Source: Bacteroidales bacterium
GTDB lineage: Bacteria; Bacteroidota; Bacteroidia; Bacteroidales; UBA932
Direction of reading: 5' to 3'
DNA length: 8,659 nucleotides
Assembly (NCBI GenBank): GCA_017555445.1
Contig: JAFZGK010000104.1
Span: forward strand, 1 to 8,659
Shown here: positions 1 to 7,707 of the stretch, one piece after another
How positions within the stretch are numbered: position 1 is the stretch's first letter
Layout of the letters: every line of letters starts with the position of its first letter
The notes under the pieces: model-generated
Told to the model about the DNA's origin: nothing
Seen by the model: only the letters and a program-made list of their open reading frames with translations
Database searches by the model: none
Translations under genes and position numbers: made by a program

Positions 1-2577
1 AGCAACAGCCTCACGAGACTTGCGACCTTCCTTAACAGCAAACTCAACGAGCTTACCTACTGACTTCTGGTCGAGAGTCTTGAATGGGTCAGCATCGAGA
101 ATCTTGTTGCCGAGGTAGTCACCCATGAATGCTCCGATGTCATCACGTGAGAAACCGAATGTCATCTGAGTAAGGTCGTTGGTACCGAATGAGAAGAACT
201 CTGCAGTCTTAGCCATGCGGTCAGCTGTGAGGGCAGCACGTGGGATCTCAATCATTGTACCGAACATGTACTCGATCTCGAAACCGAACTGAGCCTCAAC
301 CTCAGCCTTGATCTTCTCGCAGATAGCCTTCTGGAAACGAAGCTCGCGCTCAGAGATAGTTACAGGAACCATGATCTCTGGCTTTGGAGTGAAGCCTTCC
401 TTCTTGAGCTCAGCAGCAGCTGTGAAGATAGCGCGGAACTGAGTCTCTGAAATCATAGGATATGTGATGTGGAGACGTACACCACGGTGACCCATCATAG
501 GGTTAACCTCGTGGAGTGACTCACCACGCTTCTCGATCTCGCTTACAGTGATGTTAAGCTCCTCAGCAAGCTCATTCTTCTTAAGCTCAGTCTGTGGAAC
601 GAACTCGTGAAGAGGTGGGTCGAGGAGACGGAAGGTAACAGGCTTAGCGTCCATAACCTTCATTGTACCCTTGACAGCAGCCTTGATGAATGGCTCGAGC
701 TCTGCAAGAGCAGATCTGCGCTCATCATCGTTCTTTGCAAGGATCATCTTGCGGAGCTTAGAAAGTGGAGTCTCAGCGTTCTGACCGTAGAACATGTGCT
801 CGATACGGAAGAGACCGATACCCTCAGCACCGAAGCTGATAGCGCGTGCAGCATCCTCTGGAGTATCTGCATTTGTGCGTACGCCCATTGTGCGGAACTT
901 GTCAACGATCTCCATGAACTGCTGGAAACGTGGGTTGTCTGAAGCGTCCATAGTGTCGATAGCTACGTCATAAACATAACCCTTGGCACCGTTGATAGAG
1001 AGAACGTCACCCTCGTGATATACCTTGTCAGAACCCTTGAACTTGATCTCCTTGTTCTCGAGGTCGATGTGCATAGCCTCGCAACCTACGATACAGCACT
1101 TACCCCAGCCACGTGCCACGAGAGCAGCGTGTGAGGTCATACCACCGCGCTGAGTGAGGATACCTGCACATGCACGCATACCCTCAACGTCCTCTGGTGA
1201 AGTCTCCTCACGAACGAGGATAGTTGCGATACCCTTCTCAGCAGCCTCCATAGCAGCCTCTGAAGTGAATGCGATAACACCTACAGCACCACCTGGTGAA
1301 GCAGGAAGACCGTTAGCTACAACTGAAGCCTTCTTCTCTGAAGCAGGGTCAAGGATCGGATGAAGGATCTCGTCAAGCTGAGCAGGAGCAACACGTGTTA
1401 CAGCTGTCTTCTCGTCGATCATACCCTCAGCGAGCATATCCATAGCCATGTTGAGAGCTGCAAGACCAGTTCTCTTACCTACGCGGCACTGGAGCATCCA
1501 GAGCTTTCCGTCCTGGATAGTGAACTCGATATCCTGCATGTCGCGGAAATGGTTCTCAAGGTGGAGACGGATACCGTCGAGCTCTGCATAAACCTCAGGC
1601 ATTGAAGTCTCGAGAGATGCGAGGTGCTGGTTGTGTGGGTTCTTTGTTGACTCGTTAAGCGGGTTAGGAGTACGGATACCTGCAACAACGTCCTCACCCT
1701 GAGCGTTGATAAGCCACTCACCGTAGAACTTGTTGTCACCGTTAGCCGGGTTACGAGAGAAAGCAACACCTGTTGCAGAGTTCTCACCCATGTTACCGAA
1801 TACCATTGACTGTACGTTTACAGCTGTACCCCACTCATCAGGAATACCCTCGATACGACGATATGCGATAGCGCGCTTTCCGTTCCAAGACTTGAATACG
1901 CCACCGATAGAACCCCAGAGCTGAGCCTCAGCTGAATCTGGGAACTCTGTGCCGAGAACCTCCTTTACGCGAACCTTGAACTTGTCGCAAAGGTCCTTGA
2001 GCTCTTCTGCTGTGATGTCAGTGTCAGAAGCATAACCCTTGGCATGCTTGAGCTCCTCCATCATTCTGTCGAGCTGCTGGCGGATACCCTGACCGTCTGC
2101 TGGCTCGATACCCTCTGCCTTCTCCATCACAACGTCAGAATACATCATGATGAGACGACGATATGCGTCATATACGAAACGTGGATTCTGTGTCTTCTCG
2201 ATCATACCTGGGATAGTCTCAGAGCAGAGACCGATGTTGAGGATAGTATCCATCATACCAGGCATAGAGCTGCGGGCACCTGAACGGCAAGAAACGAGGA
2301 GCGGATTCTCCTTGTCGCCGAATGTCATACCCATGACAGCCTCTGTCTTCTTGAGAGCTTCAGCTACCTCAGCCTTGAGAGCGTCGTTGAAACCACCGCC
2401 GAGCTCGTAATATTCTGTACAGCACTCAGTTGTGATTGTAAAACCAGCTGGTACAGGGATCTCGAGAGTACACATCTCAGCAAGGTTCGCACCCTTACCA
2501 CCGAGAAGCTCGCGCATAGTACCATTACCCTCGGCTGTTTTGCCGCCAAAGCAATAGACTCTTTTCTTGTTTTCCAT
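1..2577 (-). CDS. ppdK: Pyruvate, phosphate dikinase (C-terminus cut by window edge)
   Basis: This cytoplasmic enzyme interconverts pyruvate + ATP + Pi and PEP + AMP + PPi, and in anaerobic Bacteroidota it links glycolysis and gluconeogenesis. My reverse-strand translation gives 859 uninterrupted residues from an ATG at 2577. The N-terminal ATP-grasp domain shows GGKGANLAEM (26-35) and RSGARSSMPGMMD (from R98). The central swivelling domain has GGMTSHAA, with the phosphorylated His at 483 and the regulatory-type Thr at 481. The PEP/pyruvate barrel follows with GLFRIEHMF (R591), LDPPLHEF and, near the edge, FSFGTNDLTQ. The reading frame is still open at base 1, at VKEGRKSREAVA. The expected CGEHGG catalytic-Cys segment should come within a few residues beyond it, so this is a window cut and not a defect. 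AGGA at 2583-2586, 5 nt before the ATG, supports the start. Codon choice is strongly biased (GAG, CTC, GGT, CGT), which suggests high expression. The identity is secure. Confidence 0.97.
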   Translation of the reverse strand, partial: MENKKRVYCFGGKTAEGNGTMRELLGGKGANLAEMCTLEIPVPAGFTITTECCTEYYELGGGFNDALKAEVAEALKKTEAVMGMTFGDKENPLLVSCRSGARSSMPGMMDTILNIGLCSETIPGMIEKTQNPRFVYDAYRRLIMMYSDVVMEKAEGIEPADGQGIRQQLDRMMEELKHAKGYASDTDITAEELKDLCDKFKVRVKEVLGTEFPDSAEAQLWGSIGGVFKSWNGKRAIAYRRIEGIPDEWGTAVNVQSMVFGNMGENSATGVAFSRNPANGDNKFYGEWLINAQGEDVVAGIRTPNPLNESTKNPHNQHLASLETSMPEVYAELDGIRLHLENHFRDMQDIEFTIQDGKLWMLQCRVGKRTGLAALNMAMDMLAEGMIDEKTAVTRVAPAQLDEILHPILDPASEKKASVVANGLPASPGGAVGVIAFTSEAAMEAAEKGIATILVREETSPEDVEGMRACAGILTQRGGMTSHAALVARGWGKCCIVGCEAMHIDLENKEIKFKGSDKVYHEGDVLSINGAKGYVYDVAIDTMDASDNPRFQQFMEIVDKFRTMGVRTNADTPEDAARAISFGAEGIGLFRIEHMFYGQNAETPLSKLRKMILAKNDDERRSALAELEPFIKAAVKGTMKVMDAKPVTFRLLDPPLHEFVPQTELKKNELAEELNITVSEIEKRGESLHEVNPMMGHRGVRLHITYPMISETQFRAIFTAAAELKKEGFTPKPEIMVPVTISERELRFQKAICEKIKAEVEAQFGFEIEYMFGTMIEIPRAALTADRMAKTAEFFSFGTNDLTQMTFGFSRDDIGAFMGDYLGNKILDADPFKTLDQKSVGKLVEFAVKEGRKSREAVA

Positions 2578-2582
2578 AAACT

Positions 2583-2586
2583 TCCT
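2583..2586 (-). promoter_or_regulatory. Ribosome binding site of ppdK
   Basis: On the minus strand AGGA lies 5 nt upstream of the ATG at 2577. It fixes that ATG as the ppdK start. It is one of only two clear Shine-Dalgarno sites in the window. Confidence 0.6.
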
Positions 2587-2592
2587 AAATAT

Positions 2593-2615
2593 TTGATTAA
2601 TAATTAATAAATCAA
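2593..2615. repeat. AT-rich imperfect palindrome in the ppdK leader
   Basis: TTGATT (2593-2598) and its inverted copy AATCAA (2610-2615) flank an 11-nt AT-only core made of overlapping ATTAAT words. It sits 15-37 nt upstream of the ppdK start codon. A regulator could bind here, or it may be chance symmetry in AT-rich DNA. A second short palindrome, CTCCAT-G-ATGGAG, lies at 2632-2644. I see no good TAnnTTTG promoter box in 2578-2720; the closest on the minus strand is TAAATTCG. The ppdK promoter is therefore unresolved. Confidence 0.3.
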
Positions 2616-2692
2616 CTTATCCGCCACTAACCTCCATGATGGAGATGCGGCATAAAAATTCCGGCGCGAATTTACTGATTTTTCTTCAGAAA

Positions 2693-2708
2693 ACCGCAAT
2701 ATTTCGGT
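2693..2708. repeat. Weak palindrome just after the PurL-like gene
   Basis: ACCG and CGGT enclose CAATATTT, which has a palindromic AATATT core and one mismatched pair. On the minus strand the right arm is followed by TTTTC, so it could be a weak terminator after the gene ending at 2721. The stem has few G-C pairs and I would not rely on it to stop transcription. Read-through into ppdK, 143 nt downstream, remains possible. Confidence 0.25.
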
Positions 2709-2720
2709 ATAAAAAATATC

Positions 2721-3857
2721 CTAATCTTCTCCTTCGCTTGCCTGTGCGAGCAGCGATGCCAAAATACCGGCCACTTCCCTGTCTGCGCTTTCTATGAACC
2801 TCAGGCCCGGCCTATCTGCTGTAATACGACCGACAGGGTAGTATGCAACATCCTGCAGGAGGAGCTGGGAATCAAAATAGTCGTAATTATCCTCGGAAAC
2901 CTGTACGAGAACTCCCGGTACTTCACTGAACAGAACCTTGGTGGAATCTGTAGGCTGATACGAGGAGATGAGGCCGCTGATGTCCATATCCATTCCGAGA
3001 CCGTTGCACATCCTCATGGCGGCAGTAGCCAGTCCTCCGTCTGCAGTTGTCACTCCGGACATGATGATTCCATCTTCAACAAGCTCCCTTATAACTTCAT
3101 AGCAGTCAATGAAATAATCCGGATCTACCATTTGCGGAGCAGGTCCCCCGTTATGTCCGTGGACTTCGGCAAGAAGTGAGCCTCCAATCTTGAAAGAACA
3201 AGTGTCAAACGGTATGTAGATTATCCTTGAATCTTCATCAGGAACAAGCTCGCGAGGACAGTTTCTCTCTTCGCTTATCCATGGATGATGGCTCTCATAC
3301 GGTTCTACCACTTCCATTCCTGATACCTCGCCTTCTTCGTATTCCGGCAGCCATGCAAAGAACTTTACATTGCTTTCTTCATCAGATTCGATGAAGACAT
3401 AGTCGTTCATTTTTACCCCGATGTTGTAAAGCCAGTCACTGACGGTCTCCACGCTTGTATAAAAGGCTGCCATGTTGCCGATTGGTCTTGTGTTCCAGTC
3501 CCACTGGGCCCATATTCTGAGATCTCCGAGTCTGAAATGGCCTTTGCTCCAAAGTCTTGAAAGAAGAGCCTTTGTCACCTGCAGTCTTGTGAAATGCATG
3601 GGATAGAGCATCCTGAATGCCCTTTCTGTCACTGATGCAGCGGCAGTCTGTTTTGCATAATGTCCGTTAAGAGAGCAGTCATAAGTGAACGAAGTTACAG
3701 GCGGATCTGTCGATTCGTCTATGATGTCAGCGAAACTGCCGGTGATTTCAGGATCGGGGAATTCCAGGCATTCGTTCATAAGGTCTGCCGGGGTGGTGTC
3801 CTGTCTGATTCCGTCAATGATGTAATGTGAATACAGTGCTGATTCTTTTTCCGTCAT
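2721..3857 (-). CDS. AIR synthase-like protein related to the C-terminal part of PurL
   Basis: This is a 378-residue soluble protein with no signal peptide or membrane segment. From about residue 225 to the end it follows the AIRS C-terminal fold of large-type FGAM synthase (PurL). It has EVHGHNGGPAP (231-241), a helix then SGVTTADGGLATAAMRM (DGG at 273-275, matching the 'DxSDGGL' motif of PurL), MDMDIS, and LFSEVPGVLVQV (309-320, matching 'LFxExxGxxxxV'), ending with a VGRI strand. Residues 1-225 are not recognised, and I see no ATP-binding AIRS N-domain motif and no glutaminase domain. Full PurL is about 1,200 residues, or about 740 in the small type. This is therefore a stand-alone relative that probably lacks complete FGAM synthase activity. 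GGAG (3864-3867), 6 nt before the ATG, supports the start. It is divergent from folC and co-directional with ppdK. The fold assignment is fairly good; the function is unknown. Confidence 0.7.
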   Translation of the reverse strand: MTEKESALYSHYIIDGIRQDTTPADLMNECLEFPDPEITGSFADIIDESTDPPVTSFTYDCSLNGHYAKQTAAASVTERAFRMLYPMHFTRLQVTKALLSRLWSKGHFRLGDLRIWAQWDWNTRPIGNMAAFYTSVETVSDWLYNIGVKMNDYVFIESDEESNVKFFAWLPEYEEGEVSGMEVVEPYESHHPWISEERNCPRELVPDEDSRIIYIPFDTCSFKIGGSLLAEVHGHNGGPAPQMVDPDYFIDCYEVIRELVEDGIIMSGVTTADGGLATAAMRMCNGLGMDMDISGLISSYQPTDSTKVLFSEVPGVLVQVSEDNYDYFDSQLLLQDVAYYPVGRITADRPGLRFIESADREVAGILASLLAQASEGED

Positions 3858-3863
3858 AAAAGG

Positions 3864-3867
3864 CTCC
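3864..3867 (-). promoter_or_regulatory. Ribosome binding site of the PurL-like gene
   Basis: On the minus strand GGAG lies 6 nt upstream of the ATG at 3857. The spacing is good and settles the start codon. Confidence 0.6.
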
Positions 3868-3885
3868 AGTTAGAGGTATAATTTG

Positions 3886-3916
3886 TAAAAATAAGTATTT
3901 TTGCGCATTCAACAAG
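3886..3916 (-). promoter_or_regulatory. Candidate promoter of the PurL-like gene
   Basis: On the minus strand a CTTG box (3913-3916) is followed after 19 nt by TATTTTTA (3886-3893). Each box differs by one base from the Bacteroidota consensus TTTG / 19-21 nt / TAnnTTTG. It would place transcription start about 20 nt before the GGAG ribosome site. It overlaps the candidate folC promoter on the other strand. Confidence 0.4.
3896..3903 (+). promoter_or_regulatory. Candidate -7 promoter box of folC
   Basis: TATTTTTG is an exact match to the TAnnTTTG box. No good TTTG lies 19-21 nt upstream; the nearest is TTAG at 3870-3873, with 22-nt spacing, so the promoter is only half supported. The box includes the TTG at 3901, which would otherwise open the longest folC frame. 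That makes the ATG at 3928 the better start, with a leader of about 20 nt. Confidence 0.4.
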
Positions 3917-3927
3917 CGATTTTCATT

Positions 3928-5304
3928 ATGGAGTCTATTTTTTCTGAAGAAAGATATGAGGAGATGATTGCGAAGCTCTTTGTGAGATTTCCTTCGTTTC
4001 AGAAGACAGGTTCAAGTGCATACAAGCCTGGAACAGCCAATATGGAGTTCTTCGACCAGCTTGCAGGCCGTCCGCATAAAAACTACAAGATCATTCATGT
4101 TGCAGGAACCAACGGAAAGGGCTCAGTTTCGAATATGCTGACTTCAGTTCTTGCTGCACATGGTTATAAGGTCGGACTTTATACTTCTCCGCATATTCTG
4201 GATTTCAGAGAGAGAATGAGGGTGGTGTCCGGTAAGGATGACGTTACATCCAGACTTGTATCCAAGGAATACATCTGGAAATTTGTGAATAAATGGCAAG
4301 AGACCTTCGATCATCTCGACCTTTCGTTCTTCGAAATCACGACTTCCATGGCGTTCAGCTGGTTCGCTGATGAAGATGTGGACATCGTGGTCCTGGAGAC
4401 AGGTCTTGGAGGACGCCTTGACAGTACGAATATAGTTGATCCGATTCTCAGTGTGATCACCAACATCGGTCTGGATCATTGCGACCTTCTCGGAGATTCG
4501 CTCCCTGAAATCGCCTTTGAGAAGGCGGGCATCATCAAACCTAAGGTGTCTGTGGTAGTAGGGGAGAGTCATCCTGAGACGGAGCCGGTTTTTGATCGTA
4601 AAGTATTGTACACCAATATTTCTGAACCTGAGTTCATGGGCAGCCGTTCAGCTGTCATGTCGCTGCTCACTTATGCTGATAAGGTGAGTCCGGAATGTTG
4701 GGACAAGCATGCAGAAATCCTTTCGGCCATGGATCTTCAGGGAAGTTACCAGGAAAAGAATCTCCGCACGGTCCTTGCTGCACTTGAGGTGCTTAAGGAC
4801 AGTCTGAACCTGTCACCGGATGGTTATGCGGATGCTTTGATCAATACCGCAAAGAGGACGGATTTTCATGGCAGATGGGAGAAACTCTCTGACAATCCAT
4901 ATGTCATCTGCGACATCGGACACAATGAGCATGGTCTTCGCCATAATTTTGCGCAGCTGACTCAGATGCTGACAGATGGAAAATTTGAAAATCTGATAAT
5001 CGTTTATGGTTCGGTTGCAGACAAGGATGTGGACTCTGTCATCCATCTTTTCCCTCAGGACGCAACTTATGTCTTCACTCAGGCTGACAGTCATCGTGCT
5101 CTTCCTGCAGAAAAGATTGAAGAAAAATATCTGGCTCATTGTTCTGAATCCGGCCGTAAGCCGTGTATGTATCATTGCATATCTTCTGTATCAGAGGCTG
5201 TCTCCAAAGCGATGAAACTTGCCGGAACAGACGGCAAGTCACTAGTCTATATAGGTGGAAGCACGTATGTGGTGTCCGAAGCTTGTGCAGAGATAGGCAA
5301 GTAA
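3928..5304 (+). CDS. folC: Bifunctional dihydrofolate synthase / folylpolyglutamate synthase
   Basis: FolC adds L-glutamate to dihydropteroate to make dihydrofolate and then extends the polyglutamate tail of folates, using ATP, in the cytoplasm. The 458-residue product has the usual length and order. It shows a Mur-ligase-like P-loop GTNGKGS (60-66), YTSPHILDFRERMRV (85-99), ETGLGGRLDSTN (157-168), and FEKAGIIK (197-204), whose EKAGI Lys199 is carbamylated in characterised homologues. The C-terminal domain has HGRWE (314-318) and DIGHN (329-333), matching the common DGAHN, then a GGSTYVV end. I chose the ATG at 3928 over the in-frame TTG at 3901. The TTG falls inside a promoter box, and homologues start close to the 'FPSFQKTG' segment. 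No Shine-Dalgarno site is visible, which is common in this phylum. The gene is divergent from the PurL-like gene and convergent with the GH3 gene, and it is probably a single-gene transcript ending at the 5313-5360 hairpin. Confidence 0.95.
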   Translation: MESIFSEERYEEMIAKLFVRFPSFQKTGSSAYKPGTANMEFFDQLAGRPHKNYKIIHVAGTNGKGSVSNMLTSVLAAHGYKVGLYTSPHILDFRERMRVVSGKDDVTSRLVSKEYIWKFVNKWQETFDHLDLSFFEITTSMAFSWFADEDVDIVVLETGLGGRLDSTNIVDPILSVITNIGLDHCDLLGDSLPEIAFEKAGIIKPKVSVVVGESHPETEPVFDRKVLYTNISEPEFMGSRSAVMSLLTYADKVSPECWDKHAEILSAMDLQGSYQEKNLRTVLAALEVLKDSLNLSPDGYADALINTAKRTDFHGRWEKLSDNPYVICDIGHNEHGLRHNFAQLTQMLTDGKFENLIIVYGSVADKDVDSVIHLFPQDATYVFTQADSHRALPAEKIEEKYLAHCSESGRKPCMYHCISSVSEAVSKAMKLAGTDGKSLVYIGGSTYVVSEACAEIGK

Positions 5305-5312
5305 TTGAAACC

Positions 5313-5360
5313 ATATGAAACAAGAGCCTGTTGCAGATGTGCAACAGGCTCTTTTCATAT
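5313..5360. terminator. Bidirectional intrinsic terminator between folC and the GH3 gene
   Basis: A perfect 14-bp stem (AAGAGCCTGTTGCA, 5322-5335, with TGCAACAGGCTCTT, 5340-5353) closes a 4-nt GATG loop. After a 2-nt bulge (AC, 5320-5321) the pairing resumes for 7 bp, ATATGAA (5313-5319) with TTCATAT (5354-5360). On the plus strand the G-C stem is followed by CTTTTC. On the minus strand it is followed by CTTGTTTC. It fills the 69-nt gap between the folC stop (5304) and the GH3 stop (5374), so it probably ends both convergent transcripts. Confidence 0.9.
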
Positions 5361-5373
5361 CAAGCTGAACTTG

Positions 5374-7689
5374 TTATTTTCTTCCGTATTTAGCTGTACG
5401 CTCATCGCTGATTCGTCCGCTCCAGTTGAGACCGAATGCGAAGTCATAAGCGTTTCCATCAGCGTCTACATAGCAGTCCATATCGTATGGAACATCCTCG
5501 AACTGCTCCTCTACGGTCTTCATGTCTGCAGGAAGCTGCATAGGAAGGAGTGCAGAAGGCTCTACCTTGCCGCTGATGAGCTCGAGGATAGCCTGATTCT
5601 GACAGCCGAAGCTTACGAGGATCGCGTCAGAATATGGCTCGAACTCCGGTACGAGTGGACGTCCTGTGTTGACAACAGTAACTACAGGCTTGTCACCCAT
5701 AGCCTTCTTTGTGTCGATCACTCTCTGAAGGTCACCCTTGTTTGCAGTCTTTACGCTCTTGCCCTTGTATGTTCTGTTTGCTGACTTCTCAAGTCTGTCA
5801 CCACCAGCGAGAGACACTGCGCGTGCATGATCTGCTGTGTAGTCATTGTACTGAAGGCTGATTGGAACGTAACCGTTGCCTCCATTCTTCACGTCGTTTG
5901 CATCGTAACCTGTTCCTGAAGTCGGACCGTTGATCATGACAATTGCGAAGTCTGCCTCCTCAGGAGTTGCTACAGGCTCGAAATATTTCTCGAGAAGGTC
6001 TGTGCTGATAGGATCTTCCCAGATCTCCTCAGTGCGTACTCCGAAGAAGTTAACTGTTGATGGGATGTGGCGCTTTGCTACATATACCTTGAGTTTGCCC
6101 TCTGCAGGAAGAACGTTATTTGAATTCTTTACCATTGCAACAGACTTGAGCTGAGCTTCATAACCCTTCTGCATGAACTCAGGCTTACCTACGGTAGCAG
6201 CTGTTTCTGCAGGGTCAAGATAAGGGTTCTCGAAAAGACCTGTGCGGAATGAGTTCATGACAAGTCTTACAGCTGACTCGCGGAAACGCTTGTCTGCAGA
6301 TTCCTTACCGAACTCATCAACCCACATCTGGTAAGCCTCGAGTACCGGGCCCTTGTCGTTGTTGCCACCGAACTGGTCGATACCGGCCTTGAGGCACTCA
6401 TAATGTCTCTGAGCTACTGTAAGCTCCTCTACACCCCAGCATTTTCCGTCGAATGTGTCGATTCTTGCGTTGTCATATGTGATGTTCCAGTCTGTGCAGA
6501 CAACTCCGTCATATCCGTACTTTCCGCGGAGGAGTTCGTTGATGATATAGTTGCTGAAACTGTTTCCTACATTCTTGCCTGATGGATCGATGCCTGTAGA
6601 GATTGTATAGTAAGGCATTACGGCAGAAGCCATCTTTGTGCCGCCTTTGAGCTTGAATGCGCCTTCTGTGAACGGCTTGAGGTGTGTCTCGAATGCTCCG
6701 CCTGGGTATACTGCATATTTACCATAGTTGTAGTGTGCGTCACGGCCTGCCTCTTCAGGACCGCCGCTTGGCCAGTGCTTCACCATAGCGTTGACACTCT
6801 TGTAGCCCCATCCGCCGTCGATTTCATCCTTGCCTGTGCTGGTCTGGAAGCCGTCAACGTATGCGCGTGCCATGTCTGTGTCGAGCTCAGGGCTTTCTCC
6901 GAATGTGCCTGAGAAGCGGCTCCAACGAGGCTCTGTCGCAAGGTCGATCTGTGGTGAAAGAGCTGTCGCGATACCAAGTGCACGATACTCTACAGAAGCG
7001 ATCTGTCCGAATTCCTCTACAAGTGCAGGGTCGAATGTCGCAGCAAGACCGAGTGTTGTAGGCCAGTGTGAGATTGTGCCGCCGGCACCGTAGTTGTACT
7101 CTGCTGTCGCAGTAGTCTCATGACGAGGGTCAGATGAAGTGTTTGATGGGACACCGTGTCCAAGTCCTTCTACGAAAGCCTGCATGTTGTTGTTCCAACG
7201 TGCTGCAACTTCAGGTGACTCGACTGTTGTTACGAGAACCGCTCTGAGGTTGTCCTCCTTGAGGAACTTCTTCTGTGCGTCAGAAAGATCGGCAGCATCA
7301 GCTCCGCTCTGAGCATATGGCTTTCCGTTATATGTGGCTCCACCGAACATTCCGCCGCCAGACGGAACAGACTGATGCGAGCTGTAAAGCATGAGACCTG
7401 CAATCTCCTCGATTGTAAGCTGCTCAGCAAGATCCTGAGCGCGTACTTCTGCAGGAAGTCTCCAGTCCTCATATACGTCAAGGCTTCCGTTGCGGTTGAG
7501 GTCCTTGAATGCATAACCCTTGTCTGTGATGATGTTCACTCCTGATCCCGGAGTGTAGCCGAGAGTCTGTCCCTTTCTCTGAGTGATAACGCTGAATCCT
7601 TCCTCAGTCTGGGTCTCCGTCCATTTCTGGCCAGTGCATGAAGCAAGCATCATGAGCGCTGCTCCAGCACAAAAGATTGTTTTTTTCAT
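5374..7689 (-). CDS. Glycoside hydrolase family 3 lipoprotein (beta-glucosidase-like)
   Basis: This 771-residue exported enzyme should remove sugar units from the non-reducing ends of beta-linked glycosides. MKKTIFCAGAALMMLASC is a lipoprotein signal with lipobox LASC and lipidated Cys18. The residues after it (TGQKWTE) lack the acidic surface-export signal of Bacteroidota, so a periplasmic membrane-anchored location is likely. An EF-hand-like loop follows (D63, N65, N67, S69, E74). The GH3 barrel has KHWPSGG (K304, H305), GRDAHYNYGKY (315-325) and GVVCTDW with probable nucleophile Asp400. The second alpha/beta domain starts near 510 (SVAMVKNSNNVLP) and ends with YDFAFGLNWSG. No C-terminal fibronectin-III domain is present. 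GH3 substrate (glucoside, xyloside or other) cannot be read from sequence. No SusC/D genes are in view, so it is not visibly part of a polysaccharide locus. It lies 18 nt downstream of the 248-residue membrane protein and is probably co-transcribed with it. No Shine-Dalgarno site is seen. Confidence 0.93.
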   Translation of the reverse strand: MKKTIFCAGAALMMLASCTGQKWTETQTEEGFSVITQRKGQTLGYTPGSGVNIITDKGYAFKDLNRNGSLDVYEDWRLPAEVRAQDLAEQLTIEEIAGLMLYSSHQSVPSGGGMFGGATYNGKPYAQSGADAADLSDAQKKFLKEDNLRAVLVTTVESPEVAARWNNNMQAFVEGLGHGVPSNTSSDPRHETTATAEYNYGAGGTISHWPTTLGLAATFDPALVEEFGQIASVEYRALGIATALSPQIDLATEPRWSRFSGTFGESPELDTDMARAYVDGFQTSTGKDEIDGGWGYKSVNAMVKHWPSGGPEEAGRDAHYNYGKYAVYPGGAFETHLKPFTEGAFKLKGGTKMASAVMPYYTISTGIDPSGKNVGNSFSNYIINELLRGKYGYDGVVCTDWNITYDNARIDTFDGKCWGVEELTVAQRHYECLKAGIDQFGGNNDKGPVLEAYQMWVDEFGKESADKRFRESAVRLVMNSFRTGLFENPYLDPAETAATVGKPEFMQKGYEAQLKSVAMVKNSNNVLPAEGKLKVYVAKRHIPSTVNFFGVRTEEIWEDPISTDLLEKYFEPVATPEEADFAIVMINGPTSGTGYDANDVKNGGNGYVPISLQYNDYTADHARAVSLAGGDRLEKSANRTYKGKSVKTANKGDLQRVIDTKKAMGDKPVVTVVNTGRPLVPEFEPYSDAILVSFGCQNQAILELISGKVEPSALLPMQLPADMKTVEEQFEDVPYDMDCYVDADGNAYDFAFGLNWSGRISDERTAKYGRK

Positions 7690-7707
7690 ATTATATCTGG
7701 TGTTAGT

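Noticed and set aside
607..2549. Many open frames on both strands inside ppdK, for example 607-942 plus and 1479-1787 minus
   Set aside because: They lie wholly inside the conserved ppdK frame. They arise because its biased codons rarely create stops in other frames. None shows a known domain.
3901..3927. Longer folC with a TTG start at 3901
   Set aside because: The TTG is part of a TATTTTTG promoter box, the nine extra residues are not expected in the family, and an ATG is available at 3928.
4144..4572. 142-residue minus-strand frame inside folC, and similar frames at 4813-5175 and 5075-5344
   Set aside because: They are antisense to a well-conserved enzyme and have no recognisable motif. 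The frame at 5075-5344 also runs through the terminator hairpin.
5305..5784. 159-residue plus-strand frame starting right after folC
   Set aside because: It runs through the terminator and then antisense to the conserved GH3 C-terminus. Its composition (rich in Cys, Leu, Val) is what reverse-read GH3 codons give.
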